Shown here piece by piece: positions 8,468-16,686 of a stretch of DNA of 64,000 nt. This DNA is from Edaphobacter sp. Its GTDB lineage: Bacteria; Acidobacteriota; Terriglobia; Terriglobales; Acidobacteriaceae. How positions within the stretch are numbered: the first letter of the stretch is position 1; every line of letters begins with the position of its first letter. A program made the translations under genes and the position numbers. The notes under the pieces were generated by a model that was given only the letters and a program-made list of their open reading frames with translations, was not told the origin of the DNA and ran no database searches. The stretch covers positions 372,001 through 436,000 of the forward strand of contig NZ_JAPWKF010000010.1 of the NCBI RefSeq assembly GCF_028283685.1, in the 5' to 3' direction.

Positions 8468-8519
8468 GTCATCCCGACCGAAGGCGAAGCCGCAGTGGAG
8501 AGACCTGCTTTTCGGCCCC
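8468..8519 (+). repeat. Dispersed repeat family A, copy 3
   Basis: GTCATCCCGACCGAAGGC-GAA-GCCGCAGTGGAGAGACCTGCTT. This is one of the best-preserved copies, with the short GGC/GCC internal hairpin. It lies in the 187-bp gap between the convergent TetR and GH130 genes. Confidence 0.75.
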
Positions 8520-8553
8520 TGCCGTGCCAGTGCTACAGAAAGCACCCCACAAA

Positions 8554-9669
8554 CTACCGCACCGGAGCCGACGCAACCCCCACAAACGAGTCCGCGCATC
8601 CGTAGTACATCCACCACTTCCCCTGGAACAGCACCAGCCCCTCGGCAAACGTCGTTCCCGCCGCATACTGCCCGCTCTGCTCAAAGGGCCGCTCCGGCCT
8701 GAACACCGGCTCGCTCGTACGATCCACCAGCTTCGCCGGATTCTTCGCATCGAACAGAGCCTCCTGCACGCTGTACGCCCCGGCAGCCAGTGACGTATCG
8801 CGTGTCTCGCTGTCCGCGTTCTTCGCGTTGTACAGCAGCACCACGCCTCGCTCCGTCAGCACCGCCGGCGGCCCGGTCTCGGGAAACCCGCTATCCGACT
8901 TACCCGCCCGCGCCTCCAGCAATACCACCGGCTTGCCGTCACCATCCTCCACCGGCGTCCAGTGAATCAGATCCTCCGACGTCGCCACGCCGACATGAAT
9001 CTCGCCCCAGTACATCCAGTACCTGCCGTCGATCTTCGCCGCGACGATCTTCTTTCCTACGCGCCGCGTCACGATCCCCGCTGACTTGTACTTCAGCGCG
9101 TCGTACTTCCCACCCTTTGCCCCGGCAAACGCAGGACCATGCTTGGTCCAGTGTTCGAGATCCTTCGACGTCGCGATCCCCACCGTGTACGCCTGCCGCT
9201 TGCGCGACCACTGCGTGTACGTCAACACATACGTGCCGTCCTCCGTCTCCACCACGCGAGGGTCCTCTACCCCGCCCGGCTGCTCGCGCTCCGCCTGCGC
9301 ATCCTTGTCCGGGTAAAAGACCGGCTCCGGCCTCCGCTCGAAGTGCACCCCATCTCCGCTCACCGCCAGCCCCAGCCGCGAGACATGCATCCCGATCTGC
9401 ATCGCGCCCGAATCATCCTCCGCGCGATACAGCACGTAAATCTTCCCTCCCCGCACCACCGCCGCCGGATTGAACGTGTGCAGCGCCTCCCAGTGAACCG
9501 GCGCTCCGCTCACCGGGTCGTGGAAGACCGAATCCTTCTTCGGAGCAATCACCGGCCCATCCGAAGCCCGCACCCACGGCCCGATCACCCAATCCTGCTG
9601 TGCCTGCGCCGCCAGCGTCCCCACCCCCAGCACAAGACCCACCGCCACCAAGCCAATCCGTCCCAGCAT
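8554..9669 (-). CDS. Exported GH130-like glycosidase/phosphorylase
   Basis: 371 residues from the ATG at 9669, chosen because GGGAGGAG lies about 5 nt upstream and the protein then begins with a Sec signal peptide (MLGRIGLVAVGLVLG..., cut near AQA). Longer in-frame starts lack both. The mature protein is a five-bladed beta-propeller with blade repeats (GKIYVLYRAEDDSG, GTYVLTYTQW, GRYWMYWGE, GVVLLYNAKN, GKWWMYYGCAD). It carries the GGVEDPRVVETEDG motif, whose Asp matches the general acid of GH130. GH130 enzymes act on beta-mannosides by phosphorolysis or hydrolysis; an exported one is more likely a hydrolase or plant/fungal glycan-processing enzyme. Confidence 0.82.
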   Translation of the reverse strand: MLGRIGLVAVGLVLGVGTLAAQAQQDWVIGPWVRASDGPVIAPKKDSVFHDPVSGAPVHWEALHTFNPAAVVRGGKIYVLYRAEDDSGAMQIGMHVSRLGLAVSGDGVHFERRPEPVFYPDKDAQAEREQPGGVEDPRVVETEDGTYVLTYTQWSRKRQAYTVGIATSKDLEHWTKHGPAFAGAKGGKYDALKYKSAGIVTRRVGKKIVAAKIDGRYWMYWGEIHVGVATSEDLIHWTPVEDGDGKPVVLLEARAGKSDSGFPETGPPAVLTERGVVLLYNAKNADSETRDTSLAAGAYSVQEALFDAKNPAKLVDRTSEPVFRPERPFEQSGQYAAGTTFAEGLVLFQGKWWMYYGCADSFVGVASAPVR

Positions 9670-9979
9670 CGCCACTCCTCCCAACGCGCGCATCAAGGCA
9701 CGCCCTACCAAAGGCTTACAAGACCGCTGCCCATCATAAGGGAAGCCGCACACACCCCGCAGCGTCTGCCGAACCAGCAGATCGCATCGATCGAAGCCGC
9801 GCAACAAGCCACGTCGCACCCCGCAATACGCAGTCGCGCTTCGTCACGTCTCTCCGCACGAGATCTTCGCTCGACGGCGACGTCAAGTTTCCCCGTACCC
9901 ATCAGCTTTGTCGCTGCCTTCCCCGCAACCCCACCATCGGGTCTGCCCACACCGCTCCCGCCTCCGTACAATCAACCTC
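9670..9979. other. Divergent promoter region between the GH130 and ECF41 genes
   Basis: 310 bp between divergent starts. No gene and no clear operator repeat were seen. The frames open across it are extensions of the flanking genes in positions lacking ribosome-binding sites. Confidence 0.45.
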
Positions 9980-10909
9980 ATGCCGGAGCCGCAACCCATC
10001 GCAGCCAGCGGCCACGTCGCCGCGCTCCCCGCAGCCGACCTCGACCGCGCCGCCGAGATCTTCCTCGCCGTGCGACCGCGCCTCTTCGGCATCGCCTATC
10101 GCATGCTCGGCTCCGCCGCCGAGGCCGAAGACCTGGTGCAGGAGGTCTGGCTCCGCTGGCAGGCCACCGACCGCACCGTCGTCCTTGATCCGCCCGCCTT
10201 CCTCGCCACCACCGCCGTACACCTCGCCATCAACGCCCTCAACTCCGCGCGCACCCGCCGCGAGAGCTACATCGGCCCCTGGCTCCCCGAGCCCATCGAC
10301 CTCTCCGCCGACCCCTCCCTCGGCGCCGAACGCAACGAAGCCCTCTCGCTCGCCATCCTCCTTCTGCTCGAAAAACTCACCCCCACCGAGCGCGCCGCCT
10401 ACGTCCTGCGCGAGGCCTTCGACTACGCCTACAACCGCATCGCCGAGATCCTCTCTCTCACCGAGGCCAACACTCGCCAGCTCGTCAGCCGCGCCCGCAA
10501 ACACATCGCCGACTCGCGCCGCACCAACGCCGCTATCGGCGATGCAGCCCACCAGCGCCTGCTCGCCGCCTTCATCCACGCCGCGCAGACAGGCGACCAG
10601 GCCGCGCTCGAATCTCTCTTCGCCGCCGACGTTGTCTCCATCGCCGATAGCGGAGGCATCGTCACCGCCGCCCGCGTCCCGCTCTTCGGGCGCGAACGCG
10701 TCGCCAGGGCGCTCGCCGCCATCGCCGCCAAGCTCTGGCGCGACGTCACCTTCTCCACCATCGTGGCCAACGGACGGCCCTCCATGCTGATCACCAGCGA
10801 AGGCCAGCCCTTCGCCGTCGTCGACATCCAGACAGGCGAGCATGGCATCTCGCAGATGCTCTGGGTCATGAACCCCGCCAAACTCACATCGATCACCCCC
10901 ACCAAATAG
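9980..10909 (+). CDS. ECF41-type sigma factor with SnoaL-like C-terminal domain
   Basis: 309 residues from the ATG at 9980. Sigma-2 is at ~25-95 (YRMLGSAAEAEDLVQEVWLRW) and sigma-4 at ~140-195 (LLLEKLTPTERAAYVLREAFDYAYNRIAEIL). The ECF41 hallmarks are present: GPWLPEP in the linker between them, ADSGGI early in the C-terminal NTF2/SnoaL-like domain, and MNPAKL near the end. In ECF41 factors this fused domain controls activity in place of an anti-sigma factor. The usual partner, a carboxymuconolactone decarboxylase or oxidoreductase gene, is not adjacent. The exported cupin and the SDR downstream are candidate targets. The start lacks a strong ribosome-binding site. Confidence 0.88.
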   Translation: MPEPQPIAASGHVAALPAADLDRAAEIFLAVRPRLFGIAYRMLGSAAEAEDLVQEVWLRWQATDRTVVLDPPAFLATTAVHLAINALNSARTRRESYIGPWLPEPIDLSADPSLGAERNEALSLAILLLLEKLTPTERAAYVLREAFDYAYNRIAEILSLTEANTRQLVSRARKHIADSRRTNAAIGDAAHQRLLAAFIHAAQTGDQAALESLFAADVVSIADSGGIVTAARVPLFGRERVARALAAIAAKLWRDVTFSTIVANGRPSMLITSEGQPFAVVDIQTGEHGISQMLWVMNPAKLTSITPTK

Positions 10910-10928
10910 CCCTTAGCTTTACCTTCCC

Positions 10929-10958
10929 GCCACGCGAAGCAAAATCATCCCAGCCACC
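10929..10958 (+). repeat. Repeat motif C, copy 1
   Basis: GCCACGCGAAGCAAAATCAT-CCCAGCCACC. Nearly identical to 11195-11223; the first part recurs at 21571-21590 inside the MFS gene. Confidence 0.65.
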
Positions 10959-10963
10959 GAACC

Positions 10964-11020
10964 GGGTGCCCCATTCATGGCGCAAAGCGACATGAGTGGG
11001 TTCCTTCGAGCACAGCTCAA
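10964..11020 (+). repeat. Dispersed repeat family B, copy 2
   Basis: GGGTGCCCCATTCATG...CATGAGTGGG...GAGCACAGCTCAAC, matching the copy at 581-637 with substitutions in the middle. Confidence 0.65.
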
Positions 11021-11119
11021 CCCCCTCGCTTACGCCACGGCTTCAGCCCCACCGCAAACTCCCAGCATGAGATCCGCAGCTTCAGCTTCTGAAGATATCG
11101 CCATCCAGCCACCGATATT

Positions 11120-11180
11120 GTCATCCCGACCGAAGCATCGCTCCGCGATGCGCAGTGGAGGGACCTGCTTCTCGACCACA
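11120..11180 (+). repeat. Dispersed repeat family A, copy 4, with intact hairpin
   Basis: GTCATCCCGACCGAAGCATC...GCAGTGGAGGGACCTGCTTC, then TCGACCACA. The centre is a perfect 7-bp hairpin (GCATCGC, 11135-11141, with GCGATGC, 11145-11151). Motif C follows 14 bp later, giving the composite unit also found in the MFS gene. Confidence 0.8.
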
Positions 11181-11194
11181 GCCAGCCTCGCCAG

Positions 11195-11223
11195 CCTCGC
11201 GAAGCAAAATCATCCCAGCCACC
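11195..11223 (+). repeat. Repeat motif C, copy 2
   Basis: CCTCGCGAAGCAAAATCATC-CCAGCCACC, matching 10929-10958. It directly follows a family A element. Confidence 0.65.
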
Positions 11224-11354
11224 AGGCCTCCGGGGCTAAAGCCCCTTTCCCTCCCCACATCCCACGGCACGGATAAAAAATCCCTCCCCTCTGTCACAAA
11301 TCAACCCACCATCCTGTCTTTGCTGGTAACAAACGCGAGTCAAGGAGTAGCTCC

Positions 11355-11735
11355 ATGAAGAAGATTCTGCTGACCCTCCTGCTGGCAGCCCCGCTCATCG
11401 CGCAGCCGCCCACCAGGGTCACCCCGCTCGGCACCCGTGAACTCCCCGACCTCCCCGGCAAGGAGGTCCTCATGCTCTCCGTCGAGTACCCTCCCGGCGG
11501 CGCCGACCCCATCCACCGCCACGACGCCCATGCCTTCCTCTACGTCGTCGAGGGCACCATCGTCATGGGCGTCAAGGGCGGCAAGCCCGTCACCCTCCAC
11601 CCCGGCGACACCTTCTACGAAGGCCCCAACGACATCCACACCATCGGTCGCAACGCCAGCACCACCAGGCCCGCGAAGTTCATCGTCTTCCTGCTCAAGA
11701 ACAAGGGAGCCGAAGCCCTGATCCCCGTCAACTAA
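11355..11735 (+). CDS. Exported single-domain cupin
   Basis: 126 residues. A short Sec signal peptide (MKKILLTLLLAAPLIAQ) precedes one cupin barrel. Motif 1 is readable as IHRHDAHAFLYVVEGTIVMG, with two His and a Glu in metal-ligand positions; motif 2 is PGDTFYEGPNDIHTIGRNAS with a further His. AAGGAG lies 8 nt before the ATG. Small periplasmic metal-binding cupins of this kind are common next to oxidoreductases and ECF-controlled genes. The NmrA-like SDR begins 44 bp downstream on the same strand, so the two are probably co-transcribed. Substrate unknown. Confidence 0.85.
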   Translation: MKKILLTLLLAAPLIAQPPTRVTPLGTRELPDLPGKEVLMLSVEYPPGGADPIHRHDAHAFLYVVEGTIVMGVKGGKPVTLHPGDTFYEGPNDIHTIGRNASTTRPAKFIVFLLKNKGAEALIPVN

Positions 11736-11778
11736 CCACCAACACCACTCACCGAGAAGCAACGAAAGGAAGCACACC

Positions 11779-12624
11779 ATGAAGATCGTCATCATCGGCG
11801 GCACCGGCCTCATCGGCAAGAAGCTCACCAGCATCCTCTCCGCCGCAGGACACGAAGCCATCCCCGCCTCGCCCTCCTCCGGCGTCAACACCCTCACCGG
11901 CGAAGGCCTCGCCGCGGCATTCACCGGGGCCGACGTCGTCGTCGACGTCTCCAACTCCCCATCCTTCGCCCCCGACGAAGTAATGGCGTTCTTCTCGACC
12001 TCGGCCAACAACGTCGCCGCCGCCGAGAAGGCCGCAGGCGTCAAACACCACGTCGCCCTCTCTGTCGTCGGCACCAACCGCATGGACTCCGGCTATATGA
12101 AGGCGAAGATCGCGCAGGAGAAGATCATCGCCGGCTCCGGCATCCCCTACACCATCCTCCGCGCCACGCAGTTCTACGAGTTCCTCCCCGCCATCGGCGA
12201 CTTCTCCACCGTCGACGGCGTCGTCCACCTCCCGCCGGTCCACATGCAGCCGCTCGCGGCAGCAGACGTCTCGGCCGAACTCGCCCGCATCGCCGAAGCC
12301 GCTCCCGTCAACGGTATCGTCGAGGTCGCAGGCCCGGAAAAACTCACCATCGCCGAGTTCGTGCAGCGCGCCCTCGCCGCGAAGAAGGACCCGCGCAAGA
12401 TCGTCGCCGACCCCGGCTCCACCTACTTCGGCGCCAGGGTCGACGACCAGCAAGATCGTTTATCTGGACTCAAAGCAAAACGATCATCAATGTCTGATCG
12501 AGCTCCTTGGACGTTACAAGAAGCCTGCCCATCTCTAAAAGTTCAGGAGAGTTGCCAAAGTCCCTTTCACGACGAGCCTCACAAAATCCCATTGCTGCAA
12601 ATCTTTCGAAACCTGAGACATTGA
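11779..12624 (+). CDS. NmrA-like SDR (atypical), 3' end replaced by foreign sequence
   Basis: 281-residue frame. Residues 1-223 are a good NmrA-like atypical SDR: GGTGLIGKKL dinucleotide-binding loop, VALSVVGTNRM, SGIPYTILRATQFYEF and GPEKLTIAEFVQRAL. Related proteins of ~250 residues end with ~25-30 further residues of the same fold. Here, after YFGARVDD (codon ~223, near position 12448), composition and codon use change. The last ~58 residues are unlike the family, and the final ~90 bp run antisense through the end of the TetR gene at 12535. The native C-terminus was probably lost when the 12.45-14.6 kb cassette arrived. The enzyme may still fold, since the lost part is peripheral. Confidence 0.82.
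   Translation: MKIVIIGGTGLIGKKLTSILSAAGHEAIPASPSSGVNTLTGEGLAAAFTGADVVVDVSNSPSFAPDEVMAFFSTSANNVAAAEKAAGVKHHVALSVVGTNRMDSGYMKAKIAQEKIIAGSGIPYTILRATQFYEFLPAIGDFSTVDGVVHLPPVHMQPLAAADVSAELARIAEAAPVNGIVEVAGPEKLTIAEFVQRALAAKKDPRKIVADPGSTYFGARVDDQQDRLSGLKAKRSSMSDRAPWTLQEACPSLKVQESCQSPFHDEPHKIPLLQIFRNLRH
12454..12485 (-). terminator. Possible terminator of the TetR gene at the cassette edge
   Basis: GATCGTTT (12454-12461) pairs with AAACGATC (12478-12485) across a 16-nt loop, 49 bp after the TetR stop and at the junction with the NmrA-like gene. The stem is short, so support is modest. Confidence 0.35.
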
Positions 12625-13128
12625 GTGAACTGCGGCATTAATAGTTGAGACAGTAATCCATGTCCGTATCGGGTCAAGTCCCGGTACGGACTCTGTGCCC
12701 TTCGCTTGAATCTTCTGCGTGGCGCTCTGTGCCGGGCTCAAGAGATTCAGCCGCTCAAGGTTTTGATAGACCACGCCCCGTACTTGTGAGTCCTCTCGAT
12801 GAAGCGCCATCAGGGCCTCCACGAGTTCGTCAACAAGCGCTGCTTTCTTCTGACGTTTAAGACGTGAACCTTCGAAAATCTTCCCGAACAGTTCGGTATC
12901 GTGCCGCATGAACACCAGCGATAGGTCGGCCAGGATCGCATCCTTGTTCGGGTAGTACTTGTACAGTGTTCCAATACTGATCCCTGTCTTCTTCGCGATG
13001 TGATTCGTTGACACTTCGCCGAACGGCTTTCGATTCAAAAGGTGAGTAGTTGCACTCAGTATGTCTTCTCGCGTTTGCCTGGAACGTGCCTGCTGTGGCG
13101 TCTTTCTTGGTTTTATTGTCTTCTTCAT
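12535..13128 (-). CDS. TetR-family regulator of the adjacent monooxygenase
   Basis: 197 residues. The N-terminal helix-turn-helix is clear at ~17-62 (SRQTREDILSATTHLLNRKP, then HIAKKTGISIGTLYKYYPNK). The C-terminal ligand domain is divergent, with a weak match to the TetR_C_33-like class (VDELVEALMALHREDSQVRGVVYQN). GAGGA precedes the ATG by 5 nt. Codon use is clearly less G/C-biased than in the genes to the left. It is divergent from the FAD monooxygenase at 13203 with a 74-bp gap holding a symmetric site, the usual arrangement for a repressor of the neighbouring enzyme. Confidence 0.85.
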   Translation of the reverse strand: MKKTIKPRKTPQQARSRQTREDILSATTHLLNRKPFGEVSTNHIAKKTGISIGTLYKYYPNKDAILADLSLVFMRHDTELFGKIFEGSRLKRQKKAALVDELVEALMALHREDSQVRGVVYQNLERLNLLSPAQSATQKIQAKGTESVPGLDPIRTWITVSTINAAVHSMSQVSKDLQQWDFVRLVVKGTLATLLNF

Positions 13129-13165
13129 GCGTCCTCATTAAGCGATCTGAAAGCGAGTAGCAAAG

Positions 13166-13181
13166 GCGAGTTAATATTCGC
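13166..13181. promoter_or_regulatory. Candidate operator between TetR and monooxygenase genes
   Basis: GCGAGTTAATATTCGC: an inverted GCGA/TCGC pair around an A+T-rich centre, midway in the 74-bp divergent gap. Binding by the adjacent TetR protein is inference. Confidence 0.35.
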
Positions 13182-13202
13182 TATTTTTCATACAATTGAA
13201 GC

Positions 13203-14399
13203 ATGAGCGCAGCGAGTGGCCCAGAGAAAACCGTCCGGCATTTTGATGTCCTTATTCAGGGAGCAGGCATCGGAGGGTTGACGTTAGCCATTGCTCTGCA
13301 GCAGCGGGGCTACAAGATTCAGATTGTCGAACGGGCATCCAGACTCGCAGAGATAGGCGCTGGTATCTGGATGGCAGCAAATCCCATGCAGGTATTTGCT
13401 CGCCTGGGCATCGCGGAGAAGGTGATCGAAGCGGGATGGGCTGTAAGACTGCTGCGCCTTCAAGACTCAAGATCAGGTGATATTCAAACGACAAATATGT
13501 CACAGATCGCAACGAAGTATGGCTTTGAGACCATCGCGCTTCATCGAGGCGTCTTACAAAAACTGCTCTTCGAACAGATCGATGAAGACACTGTTCGCTT
13601 CGATTGCGAGATCAGGGAGTTTACTCAAAATGGTGATCAGGTCTACGTGAAACTATCCGATGGCTCTTCCTGCACTGCTGCACTTGTTGTAGGGGCAGAT
13701 GGATTCAACTCCCAGGTTCGCCGGATGGCTGAGCTTGGCGGTGAGAAGAGATACTCGGGGTCATCTTCGTATCGTGCCATAGCTCGTGGGGCTCGTGTTT
13801 TGCCCGACGATGCGAAGCATGAGGCTTATGAGATTTGGGCTAAGGGGTGTCGCGTCGGATTCTCGATGATTAATGCCGACGACTACTACTGGTATATGAC
13901 CTTCGATGCTCCAGCCGGAGGGGTTTCGTCGGCGTCCGAAATGCGAAGCCATGCGGAGACCTTGTTCGGCACGTACTTTCCGCAGTGGGTGGGTTTGCTG
14001 CAAAGTACTGGGGCAAAAGACATTTTGAGGACCGACATCAGCGATTTAAAACCTCTCACGCAGTGGTCTTCAGGACGTATTGGGCTGATTGGCGATGCAG
14101 CTCACGCGACCACTCCAAACCTCGGACAAGGCGGAGCAATGGCCGTTGAAGATGCTCTGACTCTCGCAGACACTTGCGTGAAAATTGGCCTCCATGAAAT
14201 GACATGGCAACGCTTTGAACAACTCCGACGAGAGAAGGTGGATTGGACGGTAGCCACATCGTGGTCCATCGGGAAAATTTGCCATCTCCACAATCCGGTC
14301 CTCCGCGCTCTCCGCAATATCGCGCTGAAAGTCACGCCGGAAAGCGTTACTCAGAAGCAGGTTCAGAAGATCTACAGTCTCGACTCAAATCCTGATTGA
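13203..14399 (+). CDS. FAD-dependent aromatic monooxygenase (salicylate/6-hydroxynicotinate hydroxylase-like)
   Basis: 398 residues, typical of group A flavin monooxygenases. The three signatures are present: GAGIGGLTLAIALQQRG (FAD ADP-binding, ~20-36), GADGFNSQVR (DG motif, ~160) and IGDAAHATTPNLGQGGAMAVEDA (GD motif, ~297). It should hydroxylate a small aromatic or heteroaromatic acid using NAD(P)H and O2. It has no ring-cleavage or transport neighbours, so a lone detoxification role, de-repressed through the divergent TetR, is plausible. The TetR/monooxygenase pair differs in composition from its surroundings and looks recently acquired. Confidence 0.88.
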   Translation: MSAASGPEKTVRHFDVLIQGAGIGGLTLAIALQQRGYKIQIVERASRLAEIGAGIWMAANPMQVFARLGIAEKVIEAGWAVRLLRLQDSRSGDIQTTNMSQIATKYGFETIALHRGVLQKLLFEQIDEDTVRFDCEIREFTQNGDQVYVKLSDGSSCTAALVVGADGFNSQVRRMAELGGEKRYSGSSSYRAIARGARVLPDDAKHEAYEIWAKGCRVGFSMINADDYYWYMTFDAPAGGVSSASEMRSHAETLFGTYFPQWVGLLQSTGAKDILRTDISDLKPLTQWSSGRIGLIGDAAHATTPNLGQGGAMAVEDALTLADTCVKIGLHEMTWQRFEQLRREKVDWTVATSWSIGKICHLHNPVLRALRNIALKVTPESVTQKQVQKIYSLDSNPD

Positions 14400-14663
14400 T
14401 CTGAATAGATCACTTCTCGACATACGAATCCCAAGACTCTTTGCGATTTCGCGCACTTTCCCCGCCCCAATGACCAGAAGACCTCAACAGTGCTGAACCG
14501 TTAATGTTCGCTTGCAAGTCGGAAGTTTTTTCGACCAGTTTCTCTCTTCATCCTCACTGTCAGCACGACACAACTTGCCTTGGGACAAGACGACATTGCG
14601 CAGCGCTCAAGCAGAAATATCGCATCGCCGAAATCACCCGGTCTCCGACCACTGAAAGAATCA
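14400..14663. other. Right end of the TetR/monooxygenase cassette
   Basis: 264 bp of lower-G+C sequence between the monooxygenase stop and the SDR terminator. No gene, integrase remnant or terminal repeat recognised. Confidence 0.4.
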
Positions 14664-14685
14664 AGGGCGGCTCGCAAGCCGCCCT
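14664..14685 (-). terminator. Terminator of the DltE-like SDR gene
   Basis: A 9-bp perfect stem (AGGGCGGCT, 14664-14672, with AGCCGCCCT, 14677-14685) and 4-nt loop, 6 bp after the SDR stop. A T-rich TTGATTCTTTC follows on the minus strand. Confidence 0.75.
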
Positions 14686-14691
14686 CCCACC

Positions 14692-15444
14692 TCAGTGTCC
14701 GCTCAGGAAGTCGTTCAGCTTTACCGCAGCCTCATAGTCGTTCGGCCCCACACCATTGCGCAGCGGCCCGACCCTGCCGGTCAGCACCTCGTTCACATCC
14801 GTGCCCAGCACCTCGACCGTCTCCGCGATGAACTCCTTCAGCGGCATCGCCCGCGGATCGGCCGCCTGCTGCGCTCCCATCAGCTCCGTCTGCACATACG
14901 GTGGAGCGATCTCCAGCACCTTCACGCTCGTCCCCTTCAGCAGGTAGCGCTGCGACAGCGACAGCGAGTGCAGCGCCGCCTTCGTCGCCGAGTACACCGC
15001 CGTCAGCGCCAGCGGCGTAAACGCCAGCCCCGACGTCACGTTGATCACGTACGCCTGCGGCTGCTGCTTCAGGTGCTCGATCAGCGCCGAGGTCATCCGC
15101 ACCGGGCCCAGCAGGTTCGTCGTTACCGTCGACACGATCACCGCATCGTCCACCACACCCTGCAATCCATCCGGCTTCATAATGCCGGCATTGTTGATCA
15201 GTACATTCAGCGACGGATACTTCTTCACCAGCTCCTCGCCGACCAGCGCAACGCTCTTCGGGTCTTCGATGTTCAGCTCCACGAACTCCATCCCGGGGTT
15301 CGCCTTCGTCACCTCTTCCAGCACATGCGTGCGCCGGCCCGAGATGATCACCTTGTTGCCCTTCGCATGCAGCGCCTCGGCCAATGCCCTGCCAATGCCC
15401 GATCCGCCGCCCGTAATAAAGATCGTGTTTCCTGAAAGATTCAT
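14692..15444 (-). CDS. Classical short-chain dehydrogenase/reductase (DltE/YvaG-like)
   Basis: 250 residues from the ATG at 15444, where GGAGACG is 6 nt upstream and the protein begins MNLSGNTIFITGGGSGIGRA; a longer frame to 15501 adds a non-conserved leader. It has the TGGGSGIG cofactor loop, NNAGI at ~85-90 and the catalytic Ser-Tyr-Lys triad in NVTSGLAFTPLALTAVYSATKAAL. HVLEEVTKANPGMEFVELNIEDP is typical of DltE-like SDRs. NAD(P)(H)-dependent oxidoreduction in the cytoplasm, substrate unknown. It is divergent from an AraC regulator (156 bp), the usual pairing for this SDR type. Confidence 0.9.
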   Translation of the reverse strand: MNLSGNTIFITGGGSGIGRALAEALHAKGNKVIISGRRTHVLEEVTKANPGMEFVELNIEDPKSVALVGEELVKKYPSLNVLINNAGIMKPDGLQGVVDDAVIVSTVTTNLLGPVRMTSALIEHLKQQPQAYVINVTSGLAFTPLALTAVYSATKAALHSLSLSQRYLLKGTSVKVLEIAPPYVQTELMGAQQAADPRAMPLKEFIAETVEVLGTDVNEVLTGRVGPLRNGVGPNDYEAAVKLNDFLSGH

Positions 15445-15600
15445 CGTTCGTCTCCGTTTCCAACCAACATCTATCAGATACCCCAGCGCTCTCCAGCGCA
15501 TGACAGGATCGTTTCAATCTCTTGCACAATCCTGCCATTCGTGCGCCGATCCGGCACCCGGCCGCTTGCCTTCCTTCCTCTCCGCTGCCACAGTGTCATC

Positions 15601-16608
15601 ATGGATACCCCCGGCGCCCCACGCTCGTCCAACACCATCAGCGAGCCCCGCTCTTTCCATGAGCCGCACCCGCTGCATGCGCTATGCTCTCTCGCCTCCC
15701 GCTACGGCACCCGCGAAGGTTTTACTCCCGCTGCCTTCACCTCCGACACGCTTCCCGGCATCCGTTTCACCACCACCCCCTCCGCAGGCGACCCGGTCTG
15801 CGCCGTCGAAGGTCCCGCCTTCGCCGTTGTGCTCCAGGGGGCCAAACGAACCGTCGTCGGGCCGTCCAGTTATCGTTACTCCGCCGGGCAATACCTTGTC
15901 CTCTCGCTCGAGCTCCCCATCACCGCCACCGCGGTCGACGCCTCGCCGCAGCAGCCCCTGCTCAGCTTCGGCATGCGCCTGCGCGCTGCCCACATCGCCT
16001 CGCTCCTGCTGGAGATGCCCGCCACGCCACCGAATTCCAAGATCGTATCCAGCAGCGCCTCAAGCCCGGAGTCCGGCCAAGCCTCCTCCGGCGTCGCCGT
16101 CAGCGATGCCGGGCCCGATCTGCTCGACGCCGTCCTGCGCCTCGTCCAGCTCATCGACCGCCCGTCCGACATCCCCATCCTCGCTCCCATGATCGAACGC
16201 GAGATTCTCTGGCGCCTGCTCACCGGTCCCCAGGGCGCGCTCATCCGCCAGATCGGCCTCGCCGACAGCCGCCTCTCCCAGATCAGCCGCTCCGTCAGCT
16301 GGATTCGCCACAACTACAACAAGTCCTTCCGCACCGAAGACCTCGCCCAGCTCTCCGGCATGAGCGTCTCCACCTTCCACCGCAACTTCCGCACCGTCAC
16401 CGCCATGACGCCGCTCGAGTACCAGAAGCAGATCCGCCTGCAGGAGGCACGCACCCGCCTTCTAGCCGACCCGCGCGACATCGCGGCCATTGGATTTGCC
16501 GTAGGCTACGACAGCCCCTCGCAGTTCAGCCGCGAGTACCGCCGCCTCTTCGGCGACTCCCCCGGCCGCGACGCGCAGCGCCTGCACGCGCAGCCCGCAA
16601 TCGTCTAG
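15601..16608 (+). CDS. AraC-family regulator (AraC_N/PF06719 type)
   Basis: 335 residues from the ATG at 15601 (MDTPGAPRSSN); an upstream in-frame start at 15541 lies inside the divergent promoter region. The N-terminal cupin-like AraC_N domain is at ~35-190 (GIRFTTTPSAGDPVCAVEGPAFAVVLQGAKR, GQYLVLSLELPITATAVDAS). The double helix-turn-helix is at ~230-325 (LAQLSGMSVSTFHRNFRTVT and IGFAVGYDSPSQFSREYRRLFG). This subfamily commonly sits divergent to an SDR or alcohol dehydrogenase and activates it, as here with the 14692-15444 SDR. The ligand is unknown. The start lacks a strong ribosome-binding site. Confidence 0.88.
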   Translation: MDTPGAPRSSNTISEPRSFHEPHPLHALCSLASRYGTREGFTPAAFTSDTLPGIRFTTTPSAGDPVCAVEGPAFAVVLQGAKRTVVGPSSYRYSAGQYLVLSLELPITATAVDASPQQPLLSFGMRLRAAHIASLLLEMPATPPNSKIVSSSASSPESGQASSGVAVSDAGPDLLDAVLRLVQLIDRPSDIPILAPMIEREILWRLLTGPQGALIRQIGLADSRLSQISRSVSWIRHNYNKSFRTEDLAQLSGMSVSTFHRNFRTVTAMTPLEYQKQIRLQEARTRLLADPRDIAAIGFAVGYDSPSQFSREYRRLFGDSPGRDAQRLHAQPAIV

Positions 16609-16625
16609 CCGCACCACAAAACAAA

Positions 16626-16656
16626 TCCCCCTCCCTCGCACCGCGAAGAAGGGGGA
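16626..16656. terminator. Terminator between convergent AraC and beta-lactamase-like genes
   Basis: TCCCCCT (16626-16632) pairs with AGGGGGA (16650-16656). On the minus strand the stem is followed by TTTGTTTTGT, fitting an intrinsic terminator for the beta-lactamase-like gene. Confidence 0.6.
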
Positions 16657-16686
16657 CCACCTGCAAGCATCTGCAGCGATCGGCGG

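Larger units (their letters stand above)
10910..11354. other. Repeat-rich intergenic region
   Basis: 445 bp holding repeat family B (10964-11020), repeat family A (11120-11180) and two copies of a CGCGAAGCAAAATCATCCCA motif (10929-10958 and 11195-11223), then a CCGGGGCTAAAGCCCC inverted repeat near 11230. No gene is supported. Confidence 0.65.

Noticed and set aside
8554-9819. Longer start for the GH130 gene at 9819
   Set aside because: The extension adds 50 residues unlike the family and hides the signal peptide; the ATG at 9669 has GGGAGGAG upstream.
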